Shown here in pieces: positions 11,240-25,600 of a stretch of DNA of 64,000 bases (its first letter is position 1; every line of letters begins with the position of its first letter). The notes beneath the pieces were generated by a model. That model did no database searches, was not told where the DNA came from, and saw nothing but the letters and a program-made list of their open reading frames with translations. A program made the translations under genes and the position numbers. The DNA is taken from NCBI GenBank assembly GCA_018697195.1, contig CM031866.1:5405418-5469417 (forward strand), given 5' to 3'. This DNA comes from Certhia americana (lineage: Eukaryota > Chordata > Aves > Passeriformes > Certhiidae).

Positions 11240-12997
11240 GTGCGGGAGCCCCCCTCCCCTTCCCGCGCCCTCGCACGCTTCCCCCGCCCTTCCTCCTCGT
11301 CCTCGGTTTTTTTAATTTTTTTTTTTTTCCGCGCAACTTCGCGTGGAGCCGCTCCGGGCGGCCCCTCTCCTCCGCGTGGCTTTACTCCTTTTCATTTTAC
11401 GACTCTTGGTAGTTTTTCATTTATTTGGAGTGTTTTCTCGCGCGGCTGCTCCCCGCCCCTATTGTCTGCGGGCCGGGCGCGGTCCCCCCGCAGCCGGGCG
11501 GGGTGGCGGCTCGGCTGCCGGGGGACGGGCCCCGCTGTGCCCGGGGGACACGCAGCCAGCGGGCCCCCAGCCTCCCAACACACCGAGATCCCTGTCGGAA
11601 CCCCCCTCCAGGCTCGCAGACACAACTTTGTATCTCAGTTTATCGCACGGAAAGTCGCTGCGGATTCGTATCGAGAACCCCCCGCAACACGCTGGTGGTG
11701 GTGCGTGTCACTTTCGGGTCGCAGTGGCCTTTGGTGTCATTCAGGCGGTCACTGCCGTGGGGTCTGTTTCACGCGTTCACTCTGTTGCTTGAAAATATAA
11801 ATATTTTTTGTTCCTTCTCGAGTGCAGACCCTTCTTCTGAAGCAAATGCAGGAGTTTCTGGATGAGGATTGCGAAATTGTAGTTTCTCTGAACCTGTAAA
11901 CTGTTGGTGTTTATTAATCCACCTTCTGTGACTGTGTTGTCCCCACAAATCATATAGAGGAGTGGGGATTTGCAGAGTCTGATTTTGCTGACCTCTGGAA
12001 TTGGTTCTGCTCCAGTGTCCTTTACAGGGCTTCATATTAGCTGGAGATCGGAAGTGGGAAAAAAGTGATTTATAAAAAGCTCTTTTCTTTTTTAAGAGTG
12101 TGCTGTACCAATGCTGCTGTGGATGACCAGATAGGCATTCGATAAAGGGATTAGAAATCCTGCACTGCTGTAGGACAGTTGGTTGCTGTGGCTCTCTGTA
12201 ATCTCCGTCAGCCGTAAAACTTTAGGTACTCATGGAGATATGCGATGCAGTAGAAATATGTAAAGCATGTAGCTTCAGAGCTGAGTTTAGACAGTTGGTC
12301 TGAGATCTATGGATGTCTTGTGTACTGGGAGTTTTGGCTAATGTAATCTAATTGGTTTTAAAGGGCCAAGCTACATTAATTCTGTTTGTGGTGACTCTCT
12401 TTGAGTCCCTGGTTGGGTGCATTTCTCATGTTTTGCACGCCCTTGCTGAGCTGTTGTGGAATTGTAAGGGTGCACCAAGTTCCACATGGGTCCTTGAAGG
12501 TAAGATACTAATGATTCACTTATTGTGGTGTTAGAGGAGGTGTACTTTTATACATAGATACCTAGTAGTGGGAGTAGATTGATGTTAACCTCGTAACATC
12601 CCTGTCTGTGGGTAGAGACTGCTAGAAACTGACTGTACTAGAGGACCATGTGCTGTGCCTTGGGACTTAGTGACAGCGTCTTGTTCTCGCACTTGAAATT
12701 GACTTTGTTTGGGTTTTTTTGTTTTGGTTGGATTTTTTACAAGCCTGAAATCAGGGTAAGGGTGCATTAGGCAAGTTGAGGATCATCTGGGTATGTGTTT
12801 TCCCTTGGCACGAGTTCAAGTGTGTACCTGTTGTCCACGTTCCTGGGTTGAGCCTCTCCATCGCCCATCTGTCCTTGCAGCGCTGCCCGGTGCTGGGCAG
12901 ACGAGCTAGCCTGGGGCTGTTGCTAGAAGGGCACGGATGTTGGGTTCTGCCAGGCAGACAGGTTTTGTAGGTAGCCTGAATGACGAGTCCCCCGCAG

Positions 12998-13089
12998 GTA
13001 GTGTGGATGAGCTGTGCTGTGTGACGGCGTTCCAGCCTGGATTTCCTGCCCGGCTCCGGCGGCCACGGATGGCCGGCATAGCCCGAGAG
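12998..13089 (+). other. Candidate internal exon in a CpG-rich patch
   Basis: A CCCCCGCAG acceptor at 12997 and a GAGAG|GTGAGG donor at 13090 enclose 92 bp. One frame is open throughout (30 codons after two leading bases) and includes ATG followed by codons for Ala-Gly-Ile-Ala-Arg-Glu up to the donor. About eleven CpGs lie in roughly 130 bp, clearly above the surroundings, so an alternative first exon is another possibility. The acceptor pyrimidine tract is short and the peptide resembles nothing I know. Confidence 0.22.
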
Positions 13090-16000
13090 GTGAGGACACG
13101 ACGTGTTGGAAGTGAGAGAGTCCAGCCAGGGACTGCAGCCAGAGAGAAAGAAAGGCAGGAGCTCCATGTTCCTGATTTACAGCTTCGCTGCATCAAAGGA
13201 GGGAAACACATTTAAGAACTCAAAGGTTCTCCTAGGAACAGAGCTCTGCCAGGTACTATCCGATGATGGATGTTTTTAAACACAGTCTGCATAGCGCAGC
13301 TTTGAGACTCAGGCATATGCAGAACTCACTAATCTCTCAGCAGGATATACTTGTGAGTAAGCCGTGTTCTGGTCTAGGGTACACTCCTTGTGCTAAGAGG
13401 AGGATTAAGTACTGTTAAAGGAATCTGGTTATTCTATCCAAAGCATGAATTAAGAACAGCAGTCAATAAATTATCCTAGAAGCAAAAAACATTGGTAGGT
13501 TTATTGGTGGTGCTCACATGCTCCTGTGTTACAAAAGCAGTGGGGTTCTTTTGTATAATTTTCTGTTGAAATACTAGGTTTTAATAAATATCTACTTAAC
13601 AAAAAAAATCGTTAGTAGAAGCTGCAGGGCCTGCTGTACCTATTTCTTTTCCACTGTTTCCAGGACACCAACGTATCAGTTTTCTCTGCCTGGTATTGGT
13701 AGTGATCCACTCGCCAATAAAACTGACCTTGAAGCAGCTTGGAAGCTTTTCTGCTTATTACTGTAGCTGGTTATCTGCAATCTACTTGAGTGCTATTAAA
13801 TGCTATTTCTATAGGGGTTTCCCACACAGGCAGTAAATAGCCTGAAGTCAGCTAAACCACACAGCTGATTTGTATGGAGGAACTTATTTAGTTTTGGCTT
13901 TGCTCTGCTGGTGGAAGGGACTGCTAAGAACTTAAAAACTCGAGCAAAAGGCTGGATAGTCCAGGAGGCCATGAAGGCATGATATGGCCTCCCTGTGTGA
14001 TTGTGGCCCCATGTTTTACCAGTCTCCTGGATAGGGAGTTGGCAGTTGGCACAGTTTCCAGCTGGAGGATAACTCCTATTCGCAGGCACATGAGAGGCTG
14101 GATGTGGAAAGCTGGGGAGGAAAACACCTTGCAGCCTGCACCTTGTGATTACTGGGTGCTGTTTGGTGCCAAGTGCTCATGTGCTTGCTTGCATTGATCA
14201 CCTGTCGGACAGATAAAGGTAATGAGTGACGTCCTGAAGCAGCTGATAGCTCAGGTGTAAATAGAGTCCTTCTTTGCTGCCCTGGGGTTTGCCACAGGGG
14301 ATATAATCCAGTTGGGAGCCTGGTTTAGGGTTGGCATGCACCACCTGGTCAGTCATGTCCAGGAAGCCTTGCACCTTTTCTAAAACAAAACTTGTTTTTA
14401 GGGTGTTGGATATAATATGATTTTTATGCATAGCTTAGTCATGCTTCACTTTTTTTTCCTCTTCTAAAACAGCTGTCAACAATCTCACTGTGGGGAGGGA
14501 ATCGGACACTCCTTGTGCTTACTGAATAGTCAGACACTTCAGCCTGGCATTGCACTTCTTAGTGGCTTTTGGAAACAAAGCCGTGGATGTGGCACAATGG
14601 CTTCTTTTTATTTATTTATTTATCGAGCCTGCCTCGTTCCCTTTGCAAATGACCTTTATGCAGATCTAGAAGGCAAAGCCCATCACTGGGAGTTAGCTGG
14701 TTAGTTACTTCAGTTACTGATAAGAAAATACGATGGCAGTGCTCCAGGAAAAGCAGCTATGCTGGGAACTTGTTGCTGCAGTGAAGCTATACAGATCCTT
14801 TTCAGAATGATATACCTCTATATATTTATGGTGCTTTGTCAGGGAAACAGGGTGACTCCTCTCATAATGTCTGCATGACAAATAAGCTGTGACGCCACAA
14901 ATCCTGTAAAGAGTTTATTGTCCTTCTCGAGACAGCTGGTGGAGACATGCAGTAGGTAAAAGTTTCAGGATCGTCTTAAACTTGAACTGCAATTTTGTCA
15001 TCTCATCTCTTTTGTGTGTTCGTATAGTGTAAGCAGCCTTTTTCAGTTCCCCAGCTGGGCCATACTGGGCGTTTTGGGTCTGTTCAGCAAACCAGACTGG
15101 GAAATGGATCCCAGTTAAGAATACATGATTGTTTTTATTCCATTCAATTCATAACTTGTATCAATTAAGAAAAAAAGTTCATTCTGTACCTGTATAAATT
15201 ACCTGACTCATGTTCCTTTGTGCTATCACAAGCAGCTGCTGTGGCAGAGGGTTGGTTGCTTCTACCAGGAGAAACCTAAACTCTTGGAAGTGCTTTTCCA
15301 GTTGCAAAGAAGGTTTTTGACTGTGGTGCCCATCCCTGTTTTATAGCATGTGAAGACAACATGGGAGATAGATGTTTCTGAGATAAGCCAGTGAGTTAAG
15401 AGTCAAAGTGTTTAATTTTTGAGTTCTGTAAGACAGCAGTTATTCCTGTCGAGAGTAAAGAGAAGTCTTCTCTGCAAAATAAGTCCTGCCATTTTAATAA
15501 TGCTTTTTGAAATTTTCTTTATAAGCGTTTTAGATAGGCTGCTAGGTTGTTGAGGAACAGGGGAAGAAAGTGCAATCACAAATATTTTTAGGTAGTCAAC
15601 ACTCCTTAAAAAGTGCAAAGTATGATACCTTGGAAATAGTAAGCTTTAGTTCTGTTGTAGCTGTAATGGATCACGTGTTGTGACATGGTCAGGCAGACTA
15701 TTTTATATATATTGAAAAGAAACTTAAAAATCTGATGCTGAAGAGTTTATTGGATGGTTTGTAATATGGTTGAGAAAAAGGATAATTCTTTGTTGGCATA
15801 GCAATGAAGTTCTCACAGTCCAAGTGCTTAACTATTTAATCTATGATTGGAGAAAACATAAGGAAAAATAACCCCTGAAACTACCGTCAGCACCTTCTAG
15901 AGCACTCGTGTTGAGGGCCTGAAATACAGTATATTCCAAGCGTGTTTTGAGGTTGGGTTTGGTACCTCTGGGCAAGGTCTGCTGGTGGTGTGGGCCTTAG

Positions 16001-16593
16001 GGACTTCCATGGTTGGTGGAGGACCTGGATTCCCTGCAGAATCCAGGGTGGTGCTTCTTCACCAGTGAACTTGTAATGCTGTAGCACAGGTTCTCTTGAC
16101 AAAATTAATTCTCCTGGACCACTTGGATTTTTCTTGAATCTCTTTCCCCTTTTCAAGACTGTGAATTCACTTTTACATTCAAAATGATCCAATCTCTTCA
16201 GCCAGATTTTTCTTTTTTTTTTAATTTTTGCGATTCCGTAAGTTGTTCGTGATAAATAATTTTCCTTTGGCTGCTCTTGTCTTTCCAAAACTGGATGTAG
16301 TATTTTCAGTCAACATGGCAACTGAACTGTCACAGTTTGCTTGTAGCTTTGATCCTTTCATGCAGTCACCTTTTGATTTCCTTGAAAATCATGAGGTGGA
16401 GACTGCTCCTTGGATCCTGTGGAGCTGCTCTTCTGAGATAATATTTAAAATGTATGAGCACAGGTACTTGCACCTGATCCATTGTGTCTTTGTTGCAAGT
16501 ACTTGTGAAATTTTCTAATAGATTACGCAAAATATGCCGCAGCAGCTTCTGACTGCTTCTAGTCTCTTTTTGTATTTTTTTGACTAATTTCAG

Positions 16594-16668
16594 GTGGCTG
16601 ATCTAACTTTCCCGTTAGTCTTGTTGCTGAACCGTTTTTACCTTAATGTTGCATTTGCAAAATGCATG
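16594..16668 (+). other. Candidate internal exon, 75 bp, open in one frame
   Basis: A long pyrimidine-rich tract ending TGACTAATTTCAG (AG at 16592-16593) precedes 75 bp that end ATG|GTGAGAGA. The length is a multiple of three, and one frame is open across all 25 codons while the other two hit stops early. The peptide is hydrophobic and unrecognised. A branch-point-like TGACTAAT lies a few bases before the AG, closer than usual. Confidence 0.2.
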
Positions 16669-19600
16669 GTGAGAGATCTCCCCAAATTGTTTTTTAATGT
16701 GAGATGTTATTTACAGTGTGGCAGCACTGCTGAGATTAGCCTGATCCAGTGTAAAAGGAAGGATTTAAGGATTTTCTTCTGTAGCAGCTCCTTCAGGTTT
16801 TATTTCTGAGGGCTAGGGAAAAGAAAATAAGCAACAAATTATTTATTTAAAAACAAAGCTGAATTTTGGTGAGATTTTTTTCCCAGTGTGATTTAAGGTG
16901 GTCATCTTAAAGGTCATTTGATGATGATGACCAAAACTTTGTGTGGAAATAAAGTGCCTGATGTGTCATGTTTGAGTCCTCTGTGCTTTTTATCACCCAT
17001 GACTAATGCAAACTGGAGCAGCAAGTTATGTTAAAATCTGTGACATATTTGTATCTTCATCTAAACCGTATCTGAGGTTTCTGGCAAAGTGACTTGGGAA
17101 AGTAAATCTTTTTCCCAGTGTGTCTCTGCCGTCAGTGGTGTAAGTGTTCTGTAAGTCTGAATGCTGCACTTAGTAAAACCATTACAAACAAAGATTCTGG
17201 CACGGAGCAGTTGTTCTAAACTGGACTGCCTTCAGACTCAAACTACTGACTCACCCATTCTTTTTCCATGGATTAACACACCTGGCATGTGTCACGCACG
17301 GATGCTGGCTGAATCGTTGTGTTCTTGCAGGTATCCCTGTTTTCAGTGTAGGGGAAACAGAAGTGGGAGTGGGAGTGTGCTCAGCCACCTCCTGCAGTTA
17401 AAAACCTCCTGGTGAAAGGTGATGCTGGGGATGGCTTTGCCCAAAGGCTCCTTTTGCCTGTTTCTGATGTTGCTCTGCTTCTGCCACATTTTAGGGATGC
17501 ACAGTGTGGCTGCTGTGTGAAGTCTCTCCCTTCAGGGCAATAGTACAAAAGACTGTGCTGTGTCAGGCCATGGGTTGTCTGGTCTTGTTTCCTGCCCCAT
17601 GGTGTTGGTTATGGGTTCTTGGGGAGGTGTGAGAACAAGAAAAGCCCACACTGTGGTCACAGTGGGGTTCAATAGCAGGATGTGTGCCACATTTTGCTTC
17701 CCAGTATGTGGGAATCAACATAGCATGTGGCTATCAATATCCCACCAAATCTTGAAATTTGCTGTCAATAGGAAAAGAGGGAAAATAAGAGATGGTGGGG
17801 GTGAAATTGCTGAAGGGAATGAGTCTTGGTCACTTTACACGCACTGTTTTCCCTCCTGAGTTTCCTTTGGGATGCTGAAGCCTTTGGTCCCATAATAGCT
17901 GTGGGACAATGGATGCTTGGATGGAGGAAGCAGGTGTTAAAGGAAGGGGGGAAGTGATTTATTTAGGGGGGAAGGGGAAGACAAGATGACCGTATTTGAC
18001 TCTTACACAGACTAATTTCTTTTGGCTCATGATTTTGTGCACAGCAATTGCTGAACCCACAAGTATGGCAGCAAAACTGAGACTCGCTTTTTTTTAAGTT
18101 AATATCACTTAGTGAGTCAGCCGAGGAGCGAGGTTTACGTGATGTACCTCTGGTGTTACGTGATAAATTCTGTTGTTTTGTTCCCTGTTAGCATAAATCT
18201 TTCACTGCAGCAGCAAGGCTGCAGTGCTGACAGCACTGGACATCTTCAGGTCTGCACTTTGTACTTGGGAGTGCTGGTTTTTAATTGTTTAAAACCAAAC
18301 TGGAGCTGATTGAGTTTATGTGTGGCCTAGATTAAAACAGTTTCTGTAGTGTGGTCTGAAGTTCTTGCAGTTGGTGCAGAGAGTGATTCTGAGACAAAGT
18401 AAAAGCTATGTAGCAGATGTGTTTGCATCCATAGCCCAATGATTTCTCATCCTGGGAGTAGTGACAACACTCCCATTTCAGTGGGGTTTTCAGCCTGTGC
18501 AGGAACATCTCTTGAACATAGGAGTCAGTTTTTCCATCACTCAGTGTTTTGCAGCTACTCCACCCGTTTTTATGATGAGTGATCATCTAAGAGCACAGTG
18601 GAACACAAGAGGTGGTGAGCAAACCTTTTGTTGCATTAAATGTAAATGTTTATAGTTTCTCTTCTCCTAGCAGCTGCAGAGAAAGTAGGTTGTCTCAGCT
18701 GGGTAGAGAAATAAAGACTAAACCCTTTTTATATGTACTGTCATAAAAGAAGGCCTTGTGTAATTAACATTCATTTCACAAGGTCCAGGTGTCTCTACAC
18801 TTTTATGTGATTCAAGGCGAAATGTTGCTGCATGTGTTTGTTAACTGCAGGTTTTTCTCTATTGTAGTGCAGATGCCAACAGGAAAATACATACGTGTTT
18901 GTCCTCAGACCCATTGTGGGAGGATGTTGGTACCCACTGTGTGGCTGCATTTGAGTGCTGGTGGCTCCTGCTGGGTTGGGCACAGGAGTGTGAATCCATT
19001 TGTGCAGTGGGGGCTTGGGAGTCTCCAAAATTTGGTGCTGCTTTTCCACCCTGGCCAGCGCTACTAATTTATTTTGGAAGAGTCTTTTGGTTATGTAACC
19101 TGAAGAAGAGTGTTTGTGTAGCATGGAGGCTGAGATTTGAGCACTTAACTAGCATAAAATGCTTTTAACTAGCTTATAAAAGTATTTTCTGGAGTGGGTG
19201 CCTTTTTTGTTCCTGTGTAAGGTGCTGATGGGAATGGGGTGATGGGAGCAGATTTCTTGAGAGCTGTCCCATGGTTAAACCAGAGCTTTAGTCCCTGTTT
19301 TCATGGGCAGTGTATTAAGCTAGAACAAGAACTAGACCATTGATTGAAGAGCTTACAAGTTAAAACTGTATATAAATAATTATAAATATGTTGGCGTGGA
19401 TGTTAAGAGGATTAATTGTTTGTGAAGTGCGTCGATGTCACCTAGGTCTTGTAAATTTCTTTCTCTCTCCCTCCAGTCAATTTCCAGCTGTGTTTGTTAT
19501 TGGTATGAAATTTACCTGTCAGTCCCACACATTTTACTGTGTGCTGGGAATTCTGAAATTTACCAACGGGCAGTAAGGTGGTAAAATGTCTTTTCAGATT

Positions 19601-22600
19601 GCATTTAGAAGTGGAGGTGCTCTGTTGCAAGTGATGTGCTTGCTTCTGCAGCTGGAATTTGCTCTGCTTAAACTGCAGGGTTTAGTGCTTGGACCTCCCT
19701 GGTTTTTCCTTTATCAGATTATCTAGGATTTTGGCAGGACTTTGTGCTACTTTTTCTTAGCCAATCGACTTGCATGTGAGTGTTCAGTAACTTTCTTGCT
19801 TTATAATCTCAAAGTTCAGAAGTCATCGGGTTCTTTGAGATTAATAAGAGATCCTATCCCAACAACAGCTTACAGTGGGGGGAGAAAACACTTGAGTATG
19901 TGGAGAGCAAGTTTTGAAATGAAAATTCAAAACTACTTGAGGAAGGTGGAGGACCTGTGATATGGAAAATGCTTGAAAATGTGTGCATCTTCCTGAAGTT
20001 ACAAAACATGAGTGTGCTTTTTACCCTTTCTTTCCTGGATTATTTGCGGGACTCATCTCCTTTGTGGTATCAGTTAACACTATGAGATGGCAGATAAATG
20101 GCAGTCAAACAGTTACTGTACAATTGCATTATATAAAATGATTAAGCATTCTAATAAAATGTATCAAGTGAGTATAAACTTATCAAGCTTTTTAATACTC
20201 TGCTTAGAGGTGTCTTAATTTTCCCACTTTCTTCCCCCTCCCCCAAACTAATTTGTAAAATCTTTGCCAATTTTTACTAAAAATCTAGTCTGATCAGTGC
20301 TACTGATATTAATTAAGAAAGAGCAAGAGTGTTAGCATAAAATACCTGTGTGTATTATTGTGATATCTCAAGATGATAGATGCCAAGAGAAACCCAGGCC
20401 ATTTTGGAGGAAACGTGCTCTAATTCTTGTTGAGGTGTTTCTTTGGATAAATACATCACTTGGTGTTTGAAGTGAAGGAAATAAATTATTTCTTTGCAGA
20501 TTTTTTTTTTTTTTTTGATTCTTAGGTCAGCTTGAATCCGAGCCGCTGGATACCTTGGGAATGGAGACTTGGTTTAACATTTGATAGAAGTTGGCAGAGG
20601 AGCAGAAGCTGTTGCAGTGTGGTTTCTTAATGTGGCTATGATGCTCGGAAAAGCAGCATTTTAAATTCCCACACGAGATGTGCATCTCTGTCTACTTGAA
20701 ACCTTATTGCTTCTGGCTGATTGGGAGAAAAAAAAAATGACCATGATGGAGAGGAGAGAAAGAACTGTTGGGATGCTGCTAGATGAAAGCCTAGCAGCAG
20801 TGAGGAATTTGGGAGAACTCCCGAGCTGGGGAATGCAGTGTCAAGCTCTGGGATTGTGCCTTCCAGCCAGGGAGAGTTGCAGGGTGGTGATGGCAGGGAC
20901 CACCCTGCACATTGGGAACTAATTGTCACCTCTGCTTCGTGCTCAGCTTTGAGCTTTGAGCTTCCTTCTTGAAGAGCAGCCTTTTGGGTGTGCACTGTCT
21001 CGCTGTGATGAGACAGGAGTAATCCTGATTTTTGCCTTCTCTGTGACTTAGGCACACTTGAATTCACTGCTCAGTGTGGGATACTGAACCCCTGGGGCTT
21101 GATGTCCCACGTTCTGGGTGTAGCTGCCTTGGCTGGTGTCCTTGTCCTGCCAAGGGGTAGAGGCAGGATCAGAATAGACTCTCATTTCTCTTTGCCTCTT
21201 TAAATTATCTGTGTTAACTCCCTGATGTCTGTTATTCAGAAAATACGTTTTTGTCTCATAGATCCAACCCAGAAAAGTGCTTGTGTATCCAGCAGCCAGG
21301 AAATTGAATGAGTCCTGATCTATTCCTAATTTCTTGTGTTTCCTGTGGTTTTATTGTTTGTGTTACCAGCCCTAATATTTACATACTTTTGAATAAGCTT
21401 TTCTTTTTTTGGAAGATACTGCTTAGTTTGTATGCCTTGCAAAACAGGTTCTTCCATTTTTTTTTTTTTTTCGAATAACCAAGCAACTTGCTTTCTCAAA
21501 GGAGTAGGAGGAAAAAAAAAAGGAAGATTATAGGAATCACCAAAGGGAGATATCTAAGAATAGATTTTTTTTCTGTCGTTAATGATATGCTAAGACTCAT
21601 TCTAAACTTGCATCTATCCTTCCAAATGTCCTTGAGCTCTTTGAGAGCTTTGTAAAACTTGTTGCATATGAAATTAAGTGCTTGTGGGTGCTTTATCTGA
21701 ATAGCAGATGCATTTACAGTTGACATTTTAAATGCAAAGGTGCTTCCATGAAAAATGCTTGTAAGAACAAAGCTGCAGTTCTCACTGAAACCCCAAAGAC
21801 ATAGGAAGACAAGTCGATGGAGTCTGATGTGTTAATATTCAAAAGTAGTGCTGGTGAATGTTGTTCCTCTGTGTGTCTCTGGGAACTGATGAAGTGCTTT
21901 CTTTCTTTGCAAAGCAAGGAAGATTTCAGTTCTATTCCGTGCCTTTCTTCTGGATATGGAGGACTCATAGAGGTGATGTTCTTCAGGGGTCTGTCCCTTG
22001 GTGCATCAACTGTCTGCTGTTTCCATGGATGTTTGCTTTCCTTTAGTAATCCTTTAGGAACTAATTTGAAATTGCCAATTTTTAAAAAAATTAAGTGTTC
22101 TCCGTAGAACTTGTGACCAGTATTTATTTGCAGGTGTTAACTGTTCTGTGTCCAATTTCCAACTAATCTTCAGATATTTGTTTCTTTCAAAAAATAAGTT
22201 GGAACTTCAGGACTTTTTCTTTCAAATCTCTTCTGCCTGCCATGAAATAAAACCTATTTGCACGTTGATGAATTCGTGGCTGGGAAGCCTGTCTGGTTCT
22301 GCAACAGGATCCATAAATAGCATTAGTGTGTGGTTTACTTTGGGAAGGAAGGTGTCCCGTTGTGGCAGTGGCAGGAGGGGAGCCTTGCTCTCACTCCCAG
22401 TAAAGCTGCCCTGTCTGGGCAGTGTTCACCAGCATGAAACTTTGAGCAACATGATACAGTGTCTCTGCTGAGATACAGAACTGCTTTGAAAGCTCCAGAA
22501 AGCACTGACATTTATAGAAATGGGTAATACTGGCCTTTTTATTTTCTCTATCCCTCTGCTGTTGGTTGAGAGAGGCTCATAGTGGTGTGAAAACTGTTTC

Positions 22601-25600
22601 CCCATCACCCTTCCTATCACTTCCTGCAGGGAGCAAGTAGGGACATGCAGAGCACATTGTTGCACATGGTCTGTGTCTGACACTCTGGTGTGTTTGGGAG
22701 GATGGGGCAGCATTTGGAGTAGCTATTCTAGTTGCCAAACTGGACCTGGCAGCTCATTATCAAACATGCTGGGTCTCAGGATGGAGGTTTGGATGGATGC
22801 CTCTGAAACGCACCCTTCCACCAAGGATATTTTCAGGTTTGGTCTTTGGAGCATTTGGTTTATGGCCAGTTGCTGAAGGAGAAACTGTCCTCTCTGCTAG
22901 ATCAAAAATCAATTTATTTTGGAAAATAAAAAGAAAATGTCCAGGTGGTTCAGGGGTGGCAGAGTTAACGATCTCTAATGTCCCAGAATGTGTGCAAAAG
23001 GGCAATGGCTGGAAATTATCTCAAAGTGGATGAGGCTTGGGATACTTGTGTCCTGTTAGATTGGCAAAATGAAACCAGGTAAAGTTTCAGAACTGGAATA
23101 AGAAAAGTTAATGTTTCGCCCTTTTAATGAAGACAGTGATAAAAAGCTCCTTGGTCGCATGGTATTTTCCTTTCCTAAACTGCTTGTGGCATGGTCATTG
23201 CTGGATGTTGTGAAATGTAAATAATGCCAAGGTAGTGAACTCGGCATTCCCTGTTCCTTGGCAGCGTTGGTGAATGGAAACATCTGTCCAGGGCCTCTCT
23301 GGTTCCCTTCCCTCACACAGCTCCTGCTTCCAGCACAGTGCAGAGCTGAACGTGCTGCAAAGTTCTGCAGATCCTCTCTGTCACTGTCCCATGTCTGCAC
23401 TACACAAAACGGAGGAAAATCTGCAGGGTAAAGGGAGTGAGGATTTTTTTTTCCCGTAGCTGGTTTTTTAGCACAAGTTGTTCAGACTTCTGGTCTTCTG
23501 ATGCCAGCCTGACACATAGGACAGACCTGAGCTGGTGCTGTCTGCACAGTCCATCTCCTCTGGTGTGTGCACCTCTTGCATTTCACTCTCAAATCACCCA
23601 CTTGGCAAATGTGGGTGCCATTAACTATTCCCTGTCTCTCCCATTCAGATTATACAAATAGGCTGTGGCAGGGTGTAAGCTTCACTGAAAAGGATCTGTT
23701 GGTTTGCAGGGATAGGGATGGGTGATAGGGGTTGATCTATTTTTTTGCCTTTTAAAGAGGAGTTGGAGGCAAGGGGTCAACACAAAACAGCAGCAAATAC
23801 AGAAGCATGGTGGGAAACCACCCTGGTAATTCACTTGGAGTTTCCTCTAAGCTTAAGTGGGAGATCTTACTTGGTTTGTACTTTGTGGACATAAAAAAAA
23901 TGCAAACAAAACCCCCAGACCTAAGAAATTTCCTACAAATAATGCGGGAAATACGTATTGAATGTTTTGTGATTGGAAGAGATAGTAACTGGGGCTTCAG
24001 AGCTTTAGGTTGGCTACAGGATGTAAATACTGCTAGTGTTGGTATGGGTGGGTGTTTTGTACCAGGTTCATTGACAGTTTGGACTCTAAAACTTACTTGG
24101 TAAACTTCAGACAGTGCTTTGAAATTGTTTTCATTTCATCTAGAGAAATTGTTATTAATTTTTTCTGTTGGTGGAACTTGAAATTGAGATGTTGTCCTTA
24201 CAAGGTGTTTCCATGTTTTGTTGGGTTTTTTGTTTGTTTGTTTTGGTTTTTTAAAAATTTTTTTGGTTTTAATCATAAATTGGGAAAATGGATGTGACAA
24301 GAAAAGGGATGATCTTGTTCCTTTTTAAATGTAGGAATACCAGCTATTTTTCTCCCCTCTCTCACCCCTCGTGTGAGTGGTGAAAAAGAAGTGTCAGTTT
24401 TTAAATAGATCAGACATCTTTCTAGCACATAACCTAGGTTTGAAGTGAGGCTGCATGGCCAGGTTTTGATGGTTTAGGGATATATTAGGTGAATTAATAC
24501 AGCCATCTGTAATGCATTTATGAAAACTTAGTTTTTTTAAAAGCTTTCAGTGTTTTTTTCCTTTGCTGTCAATATGTAAAAAAATTATTTCTTTAAGGGA
24601 AACCTTAGCTGTGCTAGTCAGGGACTAATTTTGCATGCAGTATATCCCGTTCTGAAAAAAGTGAGCTATTCTTTACATAAATTACATATCAGAATTAAGT
24701 AAGATTAAAATTACGGTGAAGACAGGCTAATAAGGGGTTTACTCTGCTGAGGAATTCGACTTAAAGCTTGCATTGGAGCCTGAAGTTGAATTTGAGCTGC
24801 CAATTCAGCTGAAGTGTAAAACGCCTCCCAGTCTCAACTGGAGTAAGCTAATGCTGAGTTTTAACTGAATTAAGTTTTTTTTCTTTCCTTTTCATTGGAC
24901 AGATTTATTAAGAATTATTCTGATGATTCTATTTTCTCCTCTGAATAGTTCCAAAAGCTAATACAAAGCATTGTTGCATAATGGAGGGGTGGACAGCAGA
25001 ATGCTTCTGTGATCTCCAGTGTTGCTTCAGGATTTCCAGCTCTGTAAATAATTGCTCCAGGCAAAGGTACACTGATATTATTTGATGAACAGGAAGTCTG
25101 CAAATAGTCATGGTATTTTGCCATAATTATATTTGCAGTGGTGCAGGTGTTGAGCCTTACCCAGAGCCAGGAAAGCCAGTGCTTCAAATAGATAGATTTG
25201 TGAGAACATGTGGGTGAGGAAGTGGGATGTAGATTTGAAGCAAAGTAAATTGGCAGATTTGAATTTAAAGATTTGAAAAAACATAAGAAAGTTTCAGGAG
25301 GTGTTGCTGATGGCACTGCTACAATGGCTTGGCTTTGTAACAGCAAAACAAAACCATCCAAACCCCCATTTCTGAAGAAATGGGAAAATACTCTTTAGAT
25401 TTTTATTTGTTTTTAATAGATTATGGTTGTCTTAGATTGATGTTCTGTTCAGGGCTCGTGGTATTTGTTACTGCAGTAGTTTTGGCTCATGCTTCTCCCA
25501 CCCAAATCTTTCCTTAGCTCGTGTGATGCAAAAATCCTTTTCTTGGTTGTATTGGTGACCAGAGCAGCCAAGTGTGAATCTTGAGCAGCTGGTTAGGTGA

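Larger units (their letters stand above)
10440..11780. promoter_or_regulatory. CpG island promoter
   Basis: CpG dinucleotides become frequent at about 10440 and stay so to about 11780, with very high GC content between 10500 and 11600. The flanks are CpG-poor, as in the rest of the window. The island contains a minisatellite, GC boxes, an NRF1-type site and a consensus splice donor on the plus strand, which together suggest a TATA-less housekeeping-type promoter firing rightward. Antisense initiation is possible and cannot be judged from the sequence. The long open frames here, up to about 250 codons on both strands, exist because stop codons are rare in GC-rich repeats. Confidence 0.9.

Noticed and set aside
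10587..11336. Long open frames on both strands (up to about 250 codons) across the CpG island
   Set aside because: They are caused by the GC-rich minisatellite and lack of stop codons; products are Gly/Arg/Pro low-complexity and opposite strands are open at once.
15887..16288. 133-codon minus-strand open frame with a Lys-rich part
   Set aside because: The Lys-rich part comes from a T-rich run on the plus strand; no splice context or homology recognised.
24915..25361. 148-codon minus-strand open frame
   Set aside because: No recognised motif, and length is within chance expectation.
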